64,000 nt of DNA from Roseiarcus sp963770275 (GCA_963770275.1 CAVYPD010000002.1:124001-188000), one strand, 5' to 3'; positions 53,409 through 62,732 are shown, counted from the first letter of the stretch. Notes: a model not told the origin generated them from the letters alone. Numbers and translations: made by a program.

Positions 53409-54665
53409 ATGAACCAACCCTTACTCAGAATCGACGAAGCGGCTGCGCGAGCAGCGCCGCCGGCCGACTTGCCTGCGGTTCACACCAACGATCGCAATGC
53501 GGGCTCCGGCGACCCCGCCTGGGCCGCGGTGGGCGCGTTGGCTCTGGGCGTCTTCTCCCTCGTCACTGCCGAATTCCTGCCGGCAAGCCTGCTCACGCCG
53601 ATCGCGGCCGATTTCAGGATCAGCGAGGGCGCGGCCGGACAGACGGTCTCCGCGACCGCCATCGTCGCACTGCTCTCCAGCCTCTTCGTCACGGCGGTCA
53701 TACGGAACCTGGACCGCCGGACCCTGATGCTCGGCTTCACCATCCTCTTGCTGATCTCCAACCTGATCGCGGCTTTCGCTTTCAACTTCCCCATGCTGCT
53801 CATCGGGCGCGTGCTGCTCGGCGCGGCGCTCGGCGGTTTCTGGACGATGTCGGCGGCCCTGACGATGCGTCTCGTGCCCGAGGAATCCGTGCCGCGAGCC
53901 TTGTCGATCATCTTCAGCGGCGTCTCGGCCGCCACCATTTTTGCCGCGCCCCTCGGAATCTACATGGGCCATCTTTACGGCTGGCGCGCCGTGTTCCTCA
54001 TGGCGGCGGGCCTGTCCGTGGTCACGTTGATCGCGCAGGCCGCGACCTTGCCCCGGATGCCCTCCCTGGGATCGGCAAGGCTTGGCACGCTGGTCGAGGT
54101 TCTCAGACGACACGGTGTCGCGGTCGGCATGCTCTGCGCGATGCTGGTCTTCACCGGGCACTTCGCCTTCTTCACCTACTTGCGGCCGTTTCTCGAATTC
54201 ACGACGGGCGCCGGCGTTGCGATGATTTCCGGCGTGCTGCTTGGATTTGGCGTCGCAAACCTCATCGGCACGATGCTCTCCGGCTTCCTGCTGGAGCGCA
54301 GTCTTCGGGTGACGCTCGCGTCCATGCCGCTCGTGATGGCCGTCATTTGCGCGTCTCTCGCGACGTTCAACAGCTCGCTGGGGCTGGATCTCGCGCTCAT
54401 TACGCTGTGGGGAATGGCGTTCGGCGCCGTGCCGGTCGCCTGGTCGACGTGGCTCACCCGCACCGTTCCCGACGAAGCGGAAAGCGCAGGGGGTCTGCTC
54501 GTCGCCGCGGTGCAAGTCGCCATTACGATCGGAGCCGCAGGCGGCGGCGCGATCTATGATTTCAAGGGAGCGACCGCCGTCTTCGGAGCGAGCAGCGTGA
54601 TTCTGGTAATCGCTGCGATCATGGCCCTGTTCGTCGTGCCGACGCGGGCCGACGAGACCTCTTGA
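53409..54665 (+). CDS. Major facilitator superfamily exporter
   Basis: 418 residues with about twelve membrane helices (first near VGALALGVFSLVTAEFLPAS). The family text includes LLTPIAADFRISEGAAGQTV, the cytoplasmic loop RNLDRRTLMLGFTILLL, and LLIGRVLLGAALGGFWTMSA, of the AraJ/NepI-type drug- and nucleoside-exporter group. The ATG at 53409 fits the family; the frame begins at 53208 but that text overlaps the divergent regulator. Probably induced by the AraC regulator. Substrate unknown. Confidence 0.9.
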   Translation: MNQPLLRIDEAAARAAPPADLPAVHTNDRNAGSGDPAWAAVGALALGVFSLVTAEFLPASLLTPIAADFRISEGAAGQTVSATAIVALLSSLFVTAVIRNLDRRTLMLGFTILLLISNLIAAFAFNFPMLLIGRVLLGAALGGFWTMSAALTMRLVPEESVPRALSIIFSGVSAATIFAAPLGIYMGHLYGWRAVFLMAAGLSVVTLIAQAATLPRMPSLGSARLGTLVEVLRRHGVAVGMLCAMLVFTGHFAFFTYLRPFLEFTTGAGVAMISGVLLGFGVANLIGTMLSGFLLERSLRVTLASMPLVMAVICASLATFNSSLGLDLALITLWGMAFGAVPVAWSTWLTRTVPDEAESAGGLLVAAVQVAITIGAAGGGAIYDFKGATAVFGASSVILVIAAIMALFVVPTRADETS

Positions 54666-54816
54666 GACTATAGGAGCGCAAATTCGGGGATAAGCCGCCT
54701 CTGAACGGTGCGACACGCTCCAGCCGATCGGCCGGGTGAACTCCTGGCGACGCGTCCGTGGCTCTTTTTTGTGGCGTCATTCGTCTTCGCTCTTAGACAA
54801 GAAACGGAGCGAACCC

Positions 54817-55575
54817 ATGAGCCTCAAGGACAAGATCGTCGTCGTGACGGGAGGGAGCCGAGGCCTGGGCCTCGGCTTGGTCGAGGTCCTCGTCGATCAA
54901 GGGGCCAAGGTCAGCGTGGTCGCCCGAAGCGCAATGGACCTTGAGGCCGTCAGGGCCCGCCTGGGCGTCAAGACGATTTCGGCTGACATCACAGATGAGA
55001 AGGCGGCGAAGCAAATCCTTGTCGAGACGCGCCCGGACGTTCTCATTTTGAACGCCGGCGCGACGCCGCGAATGGGGCCGATCGATGAGCTGAGCTGGGA
55101 GGACTTCACCAAGCCCTGGGACACGGATGTGAAAGGCGGCCTCTATTGGCTGCAGGCCGCATTGAATCTCCCGCTCGCGACGGGCGCCCGGGTCCTGGTC
55201 GGCTCGAGCGGCGCGGCCCAGCAGGGCTCGCCCCTGTCGGGCGGCTACGCCGGAGCCAAGCGAATGCTGTGGTTGATGGCCAAATACGCCAACGGGATCG
55301 CCGAGCAGAAGGGCCTCGGGATCCGGTTTCAGGCGATCGTTCCGATGCAGATAATCGGCGGGACAGGGGTCGGTGGGGAAGCCTCCAGATCGTACGCCCG
55401 CGCCGCTGGGATCGAACCTGAGGCCTTTCTGGCTCGGTTTGGCGCGCCCATGCCGCCGCGTCTGTTCGGCGAGCACGTGGTGCGGATCCTCAACGACCCT
55501 GAATACGACACGGCGATCGCGCTCGGGCTAAAAGGCGATGTGGGGATCAGCGTGCTCGAAGGGAAACCGGCTTGA
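54817..55575 (+). CDS. SDR-family oxidoreductase
   Basis: 252 residues: GGSRGLGLGLVEVLVDQGAK for cofactor binding, LNAGATPRMGPIDELSWEDF in the NNAG region, catalytic Ser in LVGSSGAAQQG, and YAGAKRMLW, a Tyr-x-x-x-Lys variant. The C-terminus departs from the standard IDGG ending. GGAG precedes the ATG by 8 nt. Its stop overlaps the TTG start of the sigma factor gene by 4 bases, so the two are translated together. Confidence 0.87.
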   Translation: MSLKDKIVVVTGGSRGLGLGLVEVLVDQGAKVSVVARSAMDLEAVRARLGVKTISADITDEKAAKQILVETRPDVLILNAGATPRMGPIDELSWEDFTKPWDTDVKGGLYWLQAALNLPLATGARVLVGSSGAAQQGSPLSGGYAGAKRMLWLMAKYANGIAEQKGLGIRFQAIVPMQIIGGTGVGGEASRSYARAAGIEPEAFLARFGAPMPPRLFGEHVVRILNDPEYDTAIALGLKGDVGISVLEGKPA

Positions 55576-56483
55576 GCCACGAACGGCCAACAGGCGGCGT
55601 CGATCAGTCGGAATTCCTCGCTCTGGTCGGCGACCTGCGGCCGGAGCTGCACCGGTATTGCGCCCGCCTGACCGGTTCGGTCATGGACGGCGAGGATGTC
55701 GTCCAGGACAGCTTGGCCAGCGCCTTCGTGGCGCTGAAGACCCTGGAGGCGGCGCCGTCCATGCGCGCCTGGCTGTTCCGCATCGCGCACAACCGGGCGC
55801 TCGACCTCCTGCGCAGCCGCGCCCTTCGCGCGGCCGAGCCACTCGAAGCCGCGGCGGAGACGCCAGATTCAGAGGCTGCCGACCCCTTGGAAGCCCTGAT
55901 GCGCCAGGAAGCGGTGAGGGCGGCCGTGTCGCGATTCGTCGAGCTTCCCGTTGCCCAGCGTAGCGTCGTTGTCCTGAAGGACGTTCTCGGCCATTCTCTC
56001 GAAGACATTGCCGCTCTTCTCGACACCACGGTCAACGCCGTGAAGGGCCATCTCGCGCGCGGCCGGGCGAGGTTGAAGGCGATCAACGCGCATACGCCGC
56101 CACCAGCCGTTGACCGCTCTCCATCGCCGGAGGTCGCGCGGTTCGTTGCGCTGTTCAACCAACGCGATTGGGAGGGGCTGCGCGCACTGCTCGCGCAGGA
56201 TGTCAGGCTCAAGCAGTCCGCGCTCCCTGTCCGAGTGGGCGCGGCGGACGTCGGCATGTTCTTCACAATCTACGCCAAGATGGATCGAGTCTCGTTGAGC
56301 CCGGCCTGGATCGAGGGACGTGAAGTGATTGCAGTGTTCGAAGATGGGGCTGATCCAAAGCCGAGCTACGTGATGTGGCTCGAGTGGCGGGAGGGCGAGA
56401 TCAGCTTCATCCGCGACACCCGCTATGTGCGCTACATTCTCGCCGACGCGGACTTGAGGCTAGACAACAACGCCGCGCACTGA
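55572..56483 (+). CDS. ECF-type RNA polymerase sigma factor with SnoaL-like C-terminal domain
   Basis: 303 residues. Region 2 reads LRPELHRYCARLTGSVMDGE then DVVQDSLASAFVALKTLEAA and WLFRIAHNRALDLLRSRAL; region 4 reads LPVAQRSVVVLKDVLGHSLE and VNAVKGHLARGRARLK. The remaining 130 residues resemble a SnoaL/NTF2 fold (VALFNQRDWEGLRALLAQDV). This SigJ/ECF41-like layout is self-regulated by its C-terminal domain without a classical anti-sigma factor. Coupled to the SDR gene upstream, a possible target or partner. Its 3' end is duplicated at 59594-59687. Confidence 0.92.
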   Translation: MSHERPTGGVDQSEFLALVGDLRPELHRYCARLTGSVMDGEDVVQDSLASAFVALKTLEAAPSMRAWLFRIAHNRALDLLRSRALRAAEPLEAAAETPDSEAADPLEALMRQEAVRAAVSRFVELPVAQRSVVVLKDVLGHSLEDIAALLDTTVNAVKGHLARGRARLKAINAHTPPPAVDRSPSPEVARFVALFNQRDWEGLRALLAQDVRLKQSALPVRVGAADVGMFFTIYAKMDRVSLSPAWIEGREVIAVFEDGADPKPSYVMWLEWREGEISFIRDTRYVRYILADADLRLDNNAAH

Positions 56484-56484
56484 C
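56390..56484. repeat. Left copy of a ~95-bp repeat (3' end of the sigma factor gene)
   Basis: From GGAGGGCGAGATCAGCTTC to the stop codon, this stretch recurs at 59594-59687 with few mismatches and a short gap. The copies have the same orientation and enclose the large patatin-like gene. Confidence 0.8.
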
Positions 56485-56497
56485 AGCGGCCTTTCCT

Positions 56498-59434
56498 TCA
56501 CGGCGCATCGGCAAGTTCAGCGTCGCGCGTTGGCGATCCAACCGGCGAAGCGGCCCGGGTTGTTTCCGGCAACTTCGCCAGAAGCTGCTGCAACGTCACC
56601 TTGGGTTGCCCGGGAGGGCTAATCGCGATGTGTTTCGATCTGAGGATTTGGTCTGTGATCTCAAATCCGAGTGAGCGGTAACTCTCAAACTGAGATTCAG
56701 TGAACCACTGATCGGTTGTTGTCTCGTGTGGAAAATCCGAGTGAGCGGCCGCATAGCTCGCGATCCCGGCGGGCTCGGTCCCATGCAGGGCCGGTTTGAT
56801 GTAGAGGATCGTTCCATTGCTGCTGCCGTCGCCGTCGGCCGCCTTGTAGTCGATGAAGCCCATGGCGTGGTACGGGAGGATGTGTTGCGGCTCATCGATG
56901 CCGGCGCGTGGAGGACGGTTCCTCAAGTCTGGCAGGCCTGTGAAATCGATGCGAATCCCGAGGTCGATGTAGATCTTGCGAATGGCATTGCCGAGGTCAT
57001 TGAACGCGAGGTGGGCGTCCTCGCCGGCGTCGACGACCACAATGAACCGACACCTCCGCCGCACCATCTCGTAGAGCCCAAGATCCTCGAAATGGCCGCC
57101 GTCCGAGAGATAGACGTACCGTTTGTCGTCGGTCGTCAGGCCGAAAGCTTCCTGGAGCAAGGGCTTAATCGCAAAATCGGGTCCCTGGGTCGCGTACGAA
57201 TCGTTCCCCTGCGACCCAGGGTTTCCTAGCCACCAGCCAAGCCTGACATTGAAGAACGCGAGCAAGAGCGAGATCGAAGGCGAAGAATAGTAACCCATGT
57301 TCGGACTGACGGCGGCGCCGGAAATCGCCATCGCGGTTCCGAGCGTTATACCGCCGGTATCTTTCCCGGCATATTCAGAGCTTGGGCGAAAGCCTTTGAG
57401 CGCGCTGCCGCAGTGCGAGGGGCTGACGGTGAATGGCTCCGCTTTGCGTTCCTGCCAGGCGAGCCGTTTGGCCTCGACAACGTTGAGCGAGATGTTGACC
57501 ACATGGAAGAGGCCGAAGGTGTTCTGTCCGTCGGTCGTGACCTGTGGCGGCCATAGTTTTTGGACGTGAATATTATCGCTGTCGTCAAAGCCGGTGAAGC
57601 GATCAGGATTTCGCGCCTGACGCGCCGCGCCTAGGTAGCCCCGAACGAGTCGATTTCGGTAGACCGCGTGCAACGAGAAGCGGTTTATGTTCACGTTCTT
57701 CGACGCGATGACTTCGACGACCAACGCGACAGCCGCACCCACCACGAGGTAGAGGACGATAGTTAGAGGTGTTGGAGGGGGATTGTGAAGCACGTGCAGC
57801 AGGGTGTCGCCGAACATAAGAAGGTCGAGCGCGATTGATGCGCAGACGATCAGCGCCGCGATAAAGACGGGACCGGCGATCGACAGCAGGAGATTGAATA
57901 CGAAAGTGGTCCAGCTCTGACGGTTGTCGTCGGTTGTCGCCGATGTCTTGCCGCTCATGCCGAGAAGCGCGGTGGCGATGCCGGAGACGCCTCCGAGCGC
58001 GGTGATGTAACGGCCGAGATCATAATGAAAGGAATTCTGATAAGCGAGATTGCCGATGCCCACGGATAGAAATGCGGTGACCGCCCAGCCGATCGCAACT
58101 GCGCTTATCCAGCCGGCGGCGCGCCCGAGCCATTCCCGGTCGCTGTCCGAGTCAGGTTCGTAGCTGACCAGCCCGACGAAAATCATCTCGGCGATGAGCT
58201 GCGACATCAGCACCCAGGGAATGCCGAATATGATCGGCAGAGAAAGTTTGAAATCTGTCCGCTCGACATATGGCTGCAGGAGAGCGAACAGATATGCGCC
58301 AAGCCCGATGAGGGCGCCGTAGACCAGGCCGGAGGCGACCCACAGGGCGAAGTCCTTGAGAGAGGGGCGGACGGGCCAGCCGGCAATCCATCCAACAGCG
58401 AAGATGATTGCCCCTACGATGGCGAGGGTGACGAGCACGACATCGCGGCCGCTGGTTTCAACCCAAGCTGTTCCTGTCTGCGAACAGAACAAAATCGTAA
58501 AGGCGATGGCCGAGAGAACGCTCCACACCAGATCGCGCTCGATGAACGTGCGTTGACGGATGTTATTGGGCGACGCCGTGGGCGGAACACCCTTCAGAGG
58601 TTTCGGAGGAGATTCACGGCGAACCGGGCGATGCCGCGTCGTAAAAGCCTGGGCGACGATCAGCGACGCGGCGCCGATCAGACCGATTGCGCCGACCAGC
58701 CACCAGTCATTCTGCTCTCGCGCGACAGCCACGGATGCGGTCGCGATGAATTTGATGCCGAAAAGCACCAGGCAGAGCACCGGCAGGATGACGAGCCAGT
58801 TCAGCAGGAGATTGCGGGCGTAGAGCGCGATTGCGGTCCACGCGTCCGCCGAACCGATCCCGACGCGCGGGGTGAGATAGTTACTGTAGGCGCGCAGCCA
58901 GGACACTTCAGGCGGCTCGACGTCGGGGCCATCGGGGCGACCGATCAGTTCGTTTCGAACCTTTCGGAAATCGTCATAGGAGCGCCAGGCCGAGAGCCAG
59001 GAGCCGACGTACCCGCCCCCGGAAACGGTCGATAGATAGTGAAATCTGCCGAGAAGAGCGTCTTCTGGTGCGCCTAAATGTCCCTGGTCGGCGCGCACGG
59101 TCCCGCTCCTTACGTCGAAAGCGGCCAAAGCCTGGATCACGCCGAGACAGAACGTCGCGCTTCGAATGCCGCCGCCCGAAAGGCAAAGCGCCGATCGATT
59201 CGTCTCATTGAGCGCGCGGTAAAACTTAGCGCGACGGCGGCTGTCGGCCTGCGTGGCGCTATCTTGGTCCCCGTCGCGTACGTCCGCATCCTTGTACGTA
59301 CGTCTGCGCTCCGATGTCTGTCCCGCCTCCTGCTCGCTGGCCGCTTCCTTCAATCGGTCGGCGAGTTCCACCCCCAGGCCGCCAATCGCGACGGCCTCCT
59401 CGGCCAGCGCCTGCTCCATCGAAAGTGGGCCCAT
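56498..59434 (-). CDS. Large membrane patatin-like phospholipase
   Basis: 978 residues. The oxyanion-hole motif ALCLSGGGIRSATF is at about 80-94, with the nucleophile in YLSTVSGGGYVGSW (about 134-147); the catalytic Asp motif YLSDGGHFEDLGLYEMV lies near 778, after a middle section with eight or more membrane helices (e.g. LLLNWLVILPVLCLVLFGI, ISAVAIGWAVTAFLSVGIG). So the hydrolase domain is split around the membrane section, and the two halves must meet in three dimensions. The N-terminal 80 residues are charged and cytoplasmic. GGGGAG lies 8 nt before the ATG at 59434. Likely a lipid acyl hydrolase acting at the inner membrane. Flanked by direct repeats. Confidence 0.87.
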   Translation of the reverse strand: MGPLSMEQALAEEAVAIGGLGVELADRLKEAASEQEAGQTSERRRTYKDADVRDGDQDSATQADSRRRAKFYRALNETNRSALCLSGGGIRSATFCLGVIQALAAFDVRSGTVRADQGHLGAPEDALLGRFHYLSTVSGGGYVGSWLSAWRSYDDFRKVRNELIGRPDGPDVEPPEVSWLRAYSNYLTPRVGIGSADAWTAIALYARNLLLNWLVILPVLCLVLFGIKFIATASVAVAREQNDWWLVGAIGLIGAASLIVAQAFTTRHRPVRRESPPKPLKGVPPTASPNNIRQRTFIERDLVWSVLSAIAFTILFCSQTGTAWVETSGRDVVLVTLAIVGAIIFAVGWIAGWPVRPSLKDFALWVASGLVYGALIGLGAYLFALLQPYVERTDFKLSLPIIFGIPWVLMSQLIAEMIFVGLVSYEPDSDSDREWLGRAAGWISAVAIGWAVTAFLSVGIGNLAYQNSFHYDLGRYITALGGVSGIATALLGMSGKTSATTDDNRQSWTTFVFNLLLSIAGPVFIAALIVCASIALDLLMFGDTLLHVLHNPPPTPLTIVLYLVVGAAVALVVEVIASKNVNINRFSLHAVYRNRLVRGYLGAARQARNPDRFTGFDDSDNIHVQKLWPPQVTTDGQNTFGLFHVVNISLNVVEAKRLAWQERKAEPFTVSPSHCGSALKGFRPSSEYAGKDTGGITLGTAMAISGAAVSPNMGYYSSPSISLLLAFFNVRLGWWLGNPGSQGNDSYATQGPDFAIKPLLQEAFGLTTDDKRYVYLSDGGHFEDLGLYEMVRRRCRFIVVVDAGEDAHLAFNDLGNAIRKIYIDLGIRIDFTGLPDLRNRPPRAGIDEPQHILPYHAMGFIDYKAADGDGSSNGTILYIKPALHGTEPAGIASYAAAHSDFPHETTTDQWFTESQFESYRSLGFEITDQILRSKHIAISPPGQPKVTLQQLLAKLPETTRAASPVGSPTRDAELADAP

Positions 59435-59593
59435 CGGACGCTCCCCTCCCTTGTTTTGCAAATCGCCTGCCGGCACCAGCGGTCTGTCCGACTGACGTTC
59501 TTTGCGCTAACGCAATTCGAGCGCTTCAACAGTGACGCTCATCACATCAGCGCCGCAGTATTCCGCTGACTTCCGCAACCTCGCCAGATCGTA

Positions 59594-59687
59594 GGAGGGC
59601 GAGATCAGCTTCATCCGCGACACCCGTTATGTGCGCTACATTCTAGCGACGCGGACTTGGAGCTAGACCACAGCGCCGCGCGCTGAC
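59594..59687. repeat. Right copy of the sigma-factor 3'-end repeat
   Basis: Nearly the same as 56390-56484: the shared text GACACCCG, TATGTGCGCTACATTCT, GACGCGGACTTG and CTAGAC recurs in order and ends at a TGA. No upstream part of a sigma factor is present. One base-pair-scale gap shifts the frame, so the fragment is not translated as in the parent gene. Confidence 0.8.
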
Positions 59688-59766
59688 GCGCACGCTTTCT
59701 CTTTCGCATAATTGGTAATTCCGAGAGGGTACGTCGCCCATTGGCCGTTTTGGTCACCCACTCCGG

Positions 59767-60462
59767 TCAGGCGTGTATGATCTTGTGCCTGCGGCGCAGC
59801 GCGACCGCGCCGAGTCCGGCGAAGCCCGTGAGCATCATCGCCCATACGGAGGGTTCGGGGACCAGGGCCGCGGCATCTCCGTAAACAAGTGTGTCGACTG
59901 TGTACGAGCATGTTGGCAAGGCGCCACAATTGCCGTTGCCCGTGCCCGGGTCGCTGACAGGGCTGATCACGATGCTGGTAAAGGGCGAGCTGTCCGTGAA
60001 GCCGATAAACTGTCCGGTCTCTGTGTTTGGAAAGACGTCCAGGAGACTCGGGACAACAGAATTGGAACCGTCGTTTACCGTGGCCGAGTAGTCGCCTGAG
60101 TTGGAAGCGAAGGTATTTATGTCCAAAGCAAATGCGGTGACGGGGGACGAGAACACAATCGTCAGCGTCTCATCAGCCCCTAAGAAACCTAAACCTATTG
60201 ACTCCGAGCCGAGGCCGTTGGGAGGAGTCGACGTTAGAAACGAACCCGTTACGAATGCGGCGCCCAAGGAAGGCGTGTAGGTCACCCCGTTCACGGTCAC
60301 AATCGTGCCGACCGGAAGGGAATCAAAATCCTGGCTTGAAAGCATCGCGGACGAAAGGGCCGCCTGAAACGCAGTTCGGCTAAACTCGGTGATCGTCGAC
60401 GCCGCGGCTATCTGCGAGCACCCGGCTGAAGCGAGCGCAAGCAGTAGTGGAGCAATCCGCAT
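59767..60462 (-). CDS. PEP-CTERM sorting-domain exported protein
   Basis: 231 residues. A signal segment (MRIAPLLLALASAGC) leads to a beta-rich, Ser/Thr/Gly-rich body (FDSLPVGTIVTVNGVTYTP; ETLTIVFSSPVTAFALDINT; SFTSIV-like end) and the C-terminal tripartite tail VPEPSVWAMMLTGFAGLGA plus a basic RRRHK. This tail is recognised by exosortase and cut before surface release. Two close Cys residues (NCGALPTC) may form a loop. GGGGG precedes the ATG at 60462. Exosortase is not in this window. Confidence 0.9.
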   Translation of the reverse strand: MRIAPLLLALASAGCSQIAAASTITEFSRTAFQAALSSAMLSSQDFDSLPVGTIVTVNGVTYTPSLGAAFVTGSFLTSTPPNGLGSESIGLGFLGADETLTIVFSSPVTAFALDINTFASNSGDYSATVNDGSNSVVPSLLDVFPNTETGQFIGFTDSSPFTSIVISPVSDPGTGNGNCGALPTCSYTVDTLVYGDAAALVPEPSVWAMMLTGFAGLGAVALRRRHKIIHA

Positions 60463-60731
60463 GACATTCCCCCTTGACGCGGCGGCTTGGCCCGCTTGGG
60501 CTCTCCAAGCGGCCGCAAGAAACACAGCGTAAGCAGGAAATCAGACACTGTTGCCTGTCGGCAATCCGTAGATCTACCTAGGTGCGTCTTGCTGACGGTC
60601 GAAGCCTAGCGGGATCATTCCGTTTGGAGGGCGCGATCATCACGAGATTTGAGGGCGGCTCCTCCGGAATTGTCATGCATCGTTGACTGGCGGCGCTCGG
60701 CGTGCAGATTTTTCACGACAGTCACGAGAAG

Positions 60732-61301
60732 ATGTCCATAAAAATGCAACTCCCTTTGGTTTCTCTTTTAGCGGCGCCTCTCGTCTTGGCCGCTACGACC
60801 ACGGTCATGGCGGAGAGCCAACTGCTTCCCGACCGGGATACCTGCTGGGAACGCATTTATGATGACGCGCATCTCAAGGCCCACCCGAGGCAGCAAGTCG
60901 TCCGGATCAGGCTCTTCCACCTGCCAAGCCGTTGGCCGCAGCCGGCGTCGGGAGTGACATTCGTCGCACTGGAGATGAATTTGCGAACGCGCACTCATGG
61001 GAGCGATGCGTTCGACTACAGTCTCGGCGGGTTCTGCAAGCCGAGCCCTGATGGGCTGCGCTGCGAGCCAGAATGGCATGCGGGTAGCTGGCGGATCGAA
61101 CGCGGGCCGAATGGATCGCTCATCGTCCGCAACGATGACATCACCGTCAATCCGTCCTCATCGGCTGCGGAGGAGCGGTCGGAAGACGCTGTGACGCTGA
61201 AGGCCACCAATGACGAGGCGGCCTGGCGCGTGCAACGGATGTCCGGACCCTGCAATTATGACGCGAGCCCATCGACGTCCGCAGCTCCGCCACTTCATTA
61301 G
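60732..61301 (+). CDS. Exported protein of unknown function
   Basis: 189 residues starting at the ATG at 60732 (MSIKMQLPLVSLLAAPLVLA), with a signal peptide probably cut after VMA. The mature part has four Cys residues (CWERIYDD; GFCKPSPDGLRCEPEW; GPCNYDAS) that could form two disulfides, and a beta-rich stretch VRIRLFHLPSRWP. I recognise no family. It stands alone between convergent or same-strand neighbours. Confidence 0.65.
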   Translation: MSIKMQLPLVSLLAAPLVLAATTTVMAESQLLPDRDTCWERIYDDAHLKAHPRQQVVRIRLFHLPSRWPQPASGVTFVALEMNLRTRTHGSDAFDYSLGGFCKPSPDGLRCEPEWHAGSWRIERGPNGSLIVRNDDITVNPSSSAAEERSEDAVTLKATNDEAAWRVQRMSGPCNYDASPSTSAAPPLH

Positions 61302-61342
61302 CGAATCGGTCGCCATTTTTAAGGCGCGATTGGGTTTCCACC

Positions 61343-61825
61343 CTAAAGCCCGGCGATCAGCTTCTTGAGGAGCGCGTTCAGCGTTTCCTGCTCGGCCTGG
61401 GTCAGCGACAACAAGAGCCGCTCCTCGTTGGCGACATGGCGGCCGATCGCCTCGTCGATCAGGCGCTTGCCAGGGTCAGTCAGCACAATCAGTTTGCCGC
61501 GACGGTCCTTGGGGTCGGGGCGGCGCACCACCAGCCCGGCGCGCTCCAGCCGATCGAGGCGGTCGGTCATGCCGCCCGAGGAAATCATCGCGGCTTCGTA
61601 GAGCTGGGTCGGCGACAGCGTGAACGGCTCGCCCGAGCGGCGCAGGGTCGCCAGAACGTCGAATTCGCCCGCCTGCAGCCCGGCCCGGGCGAAGAGCGGA
61701 TTCATATGCTCGCGCATGACGCGCTCGGCGGCTTCGCTCAGGCGGCCGAAGATCGCCATCGGCAGCGTGCGCAAATCGGGTCGCTCGCGGGCCCATTGTT
61801 CGACGGCGAGATCGGCGCGATCCAT
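61343..61825 (-). CDS. MarR-family transcriptional regulator
   Basis: 160 residues. The winged helix lies in LQAGEFDVLATLRRSGEPFT, then LSPTQLYEAAMISSGGMTDR and LDRLERAGLVVRRPDPKDRR, a textbook MarR pattern with the wing at DPKDRRGK. It diverges from a VOC gene across a region with a perfect 18-bp palindrome, so it most likely represses the VOC gene and itself until a small aromatic or reactive compound binds. Confidence 0.93.
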   Translation of the reverse strand: MDRADLAVEQWARERPDLRTLPMAIFGRLSEAAERVMREHMNPLFARAGLQAGEFDVLATLRRSGEPFTLSPTQLYEAAMISSGGMTDRLDRLERAGLVVRRPDPKDRRGKLIVLTDPGKRLIDEAIGRHVANEERLLLSLTQAEQETLNALLKKLIAGL

Positions 61826-61848
61826 GTCGAGTTTATCTCGATGAAAAG

Positions 61849-61866
61849 TCTCTTGACATCAAGAGA
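61849..61866. promoter_or_regulatory. MarR-type operator overlapping a -35 box
   Basis: TCTCTTGA and TCAAGAGA are exact reverse complements separated by CA. The TTGACA at 61853-61858 is an ideal -35 box for the plus-strand VOC gene, so repressor binding would block it. A wider 8-bp inverted pair, TTATCTCG (61833-61840) and CGAGATAA (61890-61897), surrounds it. Confidence 0.75.
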
Positions 61867-61934
61867 CATTGTGGATACTCACTCTATGGCGAGATAATGT
61901 ATCACGACATGCGCTGAAAGGAAAGGGGAAATCA

Positions 61935-62382
61935 ATGAGCAAGATGATTTTTGTGAATCTGCCGGTGCGCGACCTGAAGGCGTCAACCGCGTTCTATACA
62001 GCGCTCGGCGGCGCGCTGAACCCGCAATTTTCGGGCGAAAAGTCGTCGTGCATGATGTTTTCGGACACGATCGGCGTGATGTTGTTGACCCACGAGCACT
62101 ATCGCCAGTTCACCCAGCGCCCGATCGGCGATGCGCGGCGCGAAAGCCAGGCGCTGCTCGCGCTGAGCGTCGATAGCCGCGACGCGGTCAACGCGACACT
62201 CGCGCAGGCGACGGAACGCGGGCGGCGGCGCCGACCCGAACCCGGCGCAGGATCACGGCTTCATGTTCAGCCGCAGCGTCGAGGATCCGGACGGCAACGT
62301 CTGGGAGATCATGTGGATGGACCCGGCGGCGCTCGCCAAAAGCCAGCGGGGACGTAGCCGGGCTTTTATTTTCGGGGCGTGA
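61935..62382 (+). pseudogene. VOC-family protein, frameshifted near the C-terminus
   Basis: A glyoxalase-like protein beginning MIFVNLPVRDLKASTAFYTA, with SSCMMFSDTIGVMLL in the middle. After LAQATERG the frame turns to Arg-rich text; dropping one base of the GC run at 62220-62230 restores GGADPNPAQDHGFMFSRSVE and DPDGNVWEIMWMDP, the usual lactoylglutathione-lyase-like end with the last metal ligand Glu. The corrected length is about 148 residues. AAGGGG precedes the ATG. Controlled by the divergent MarR regulator through the palindrome at 61849. Confidence 0.85.
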
Positions 62383-62500
62383 GGCGGCCCGTTGGCTCGC
62401 TCGGCGCCGAGCGGAAGGAAATGGCGCCGCAAGCCCTTGGAATCGCGACGAAACGCGGAAGGAATTGCGCGCCGTCGGCGCGCCGGAAAATCCGCCCGCG

Positions 62501-62732
62501 TCAGCTCTCCGACGTGGTCAAGGCCAGCGCGTGCAATTCCCCGCCCATCCGGCCCTTCAGCGCCTCGTAGACCATCTGGTGCTGGCGGACCCGGCGTCTT
62601 GCCCTTGAAGGCGGGGGTCACGACGGTCGCGGCATAATGGTTGCCGTCGCCGGCCAGATCCTTCACCTCGACCCGGGCGTCGGGAAACGCCTCGCGGATC
62701 ATCGTCTCAATCTCGGTTTGCGACATGGCCAT
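62501..62732 (-). pseudogene. bolA: BolA-family protein, frameshifted
   Basis: About 76 residues: EIETMIREAFPDARVEVKDL, then GDGNHYAATVVTPAFKGKT in one frame. Removing one base at 62590-62596 continues RVRQHQMVYEALKGRMGGEL and HALALTT, with the class-defining His in RQHQ. BolA proteins pair with monothiol glutaredoxins in iron-sulfur handling. The ATG at 62732 has GGAG 10 nt upstream. It follows purL and the small gene on the same strand, as in many Hyphomicrobiales; the glutaredoxin gene usually next is not seen. Confidence 0.87.

Noticed and set aside
53421..54716. 431-residue open frame antisense to the MFS exporter
   Set aside because: Its text is rich in Arg, Glu, His and Gly with no family signature, as expected from the mirror frame of a GC-rich gene; the exporter on the other strand is unambiguous.
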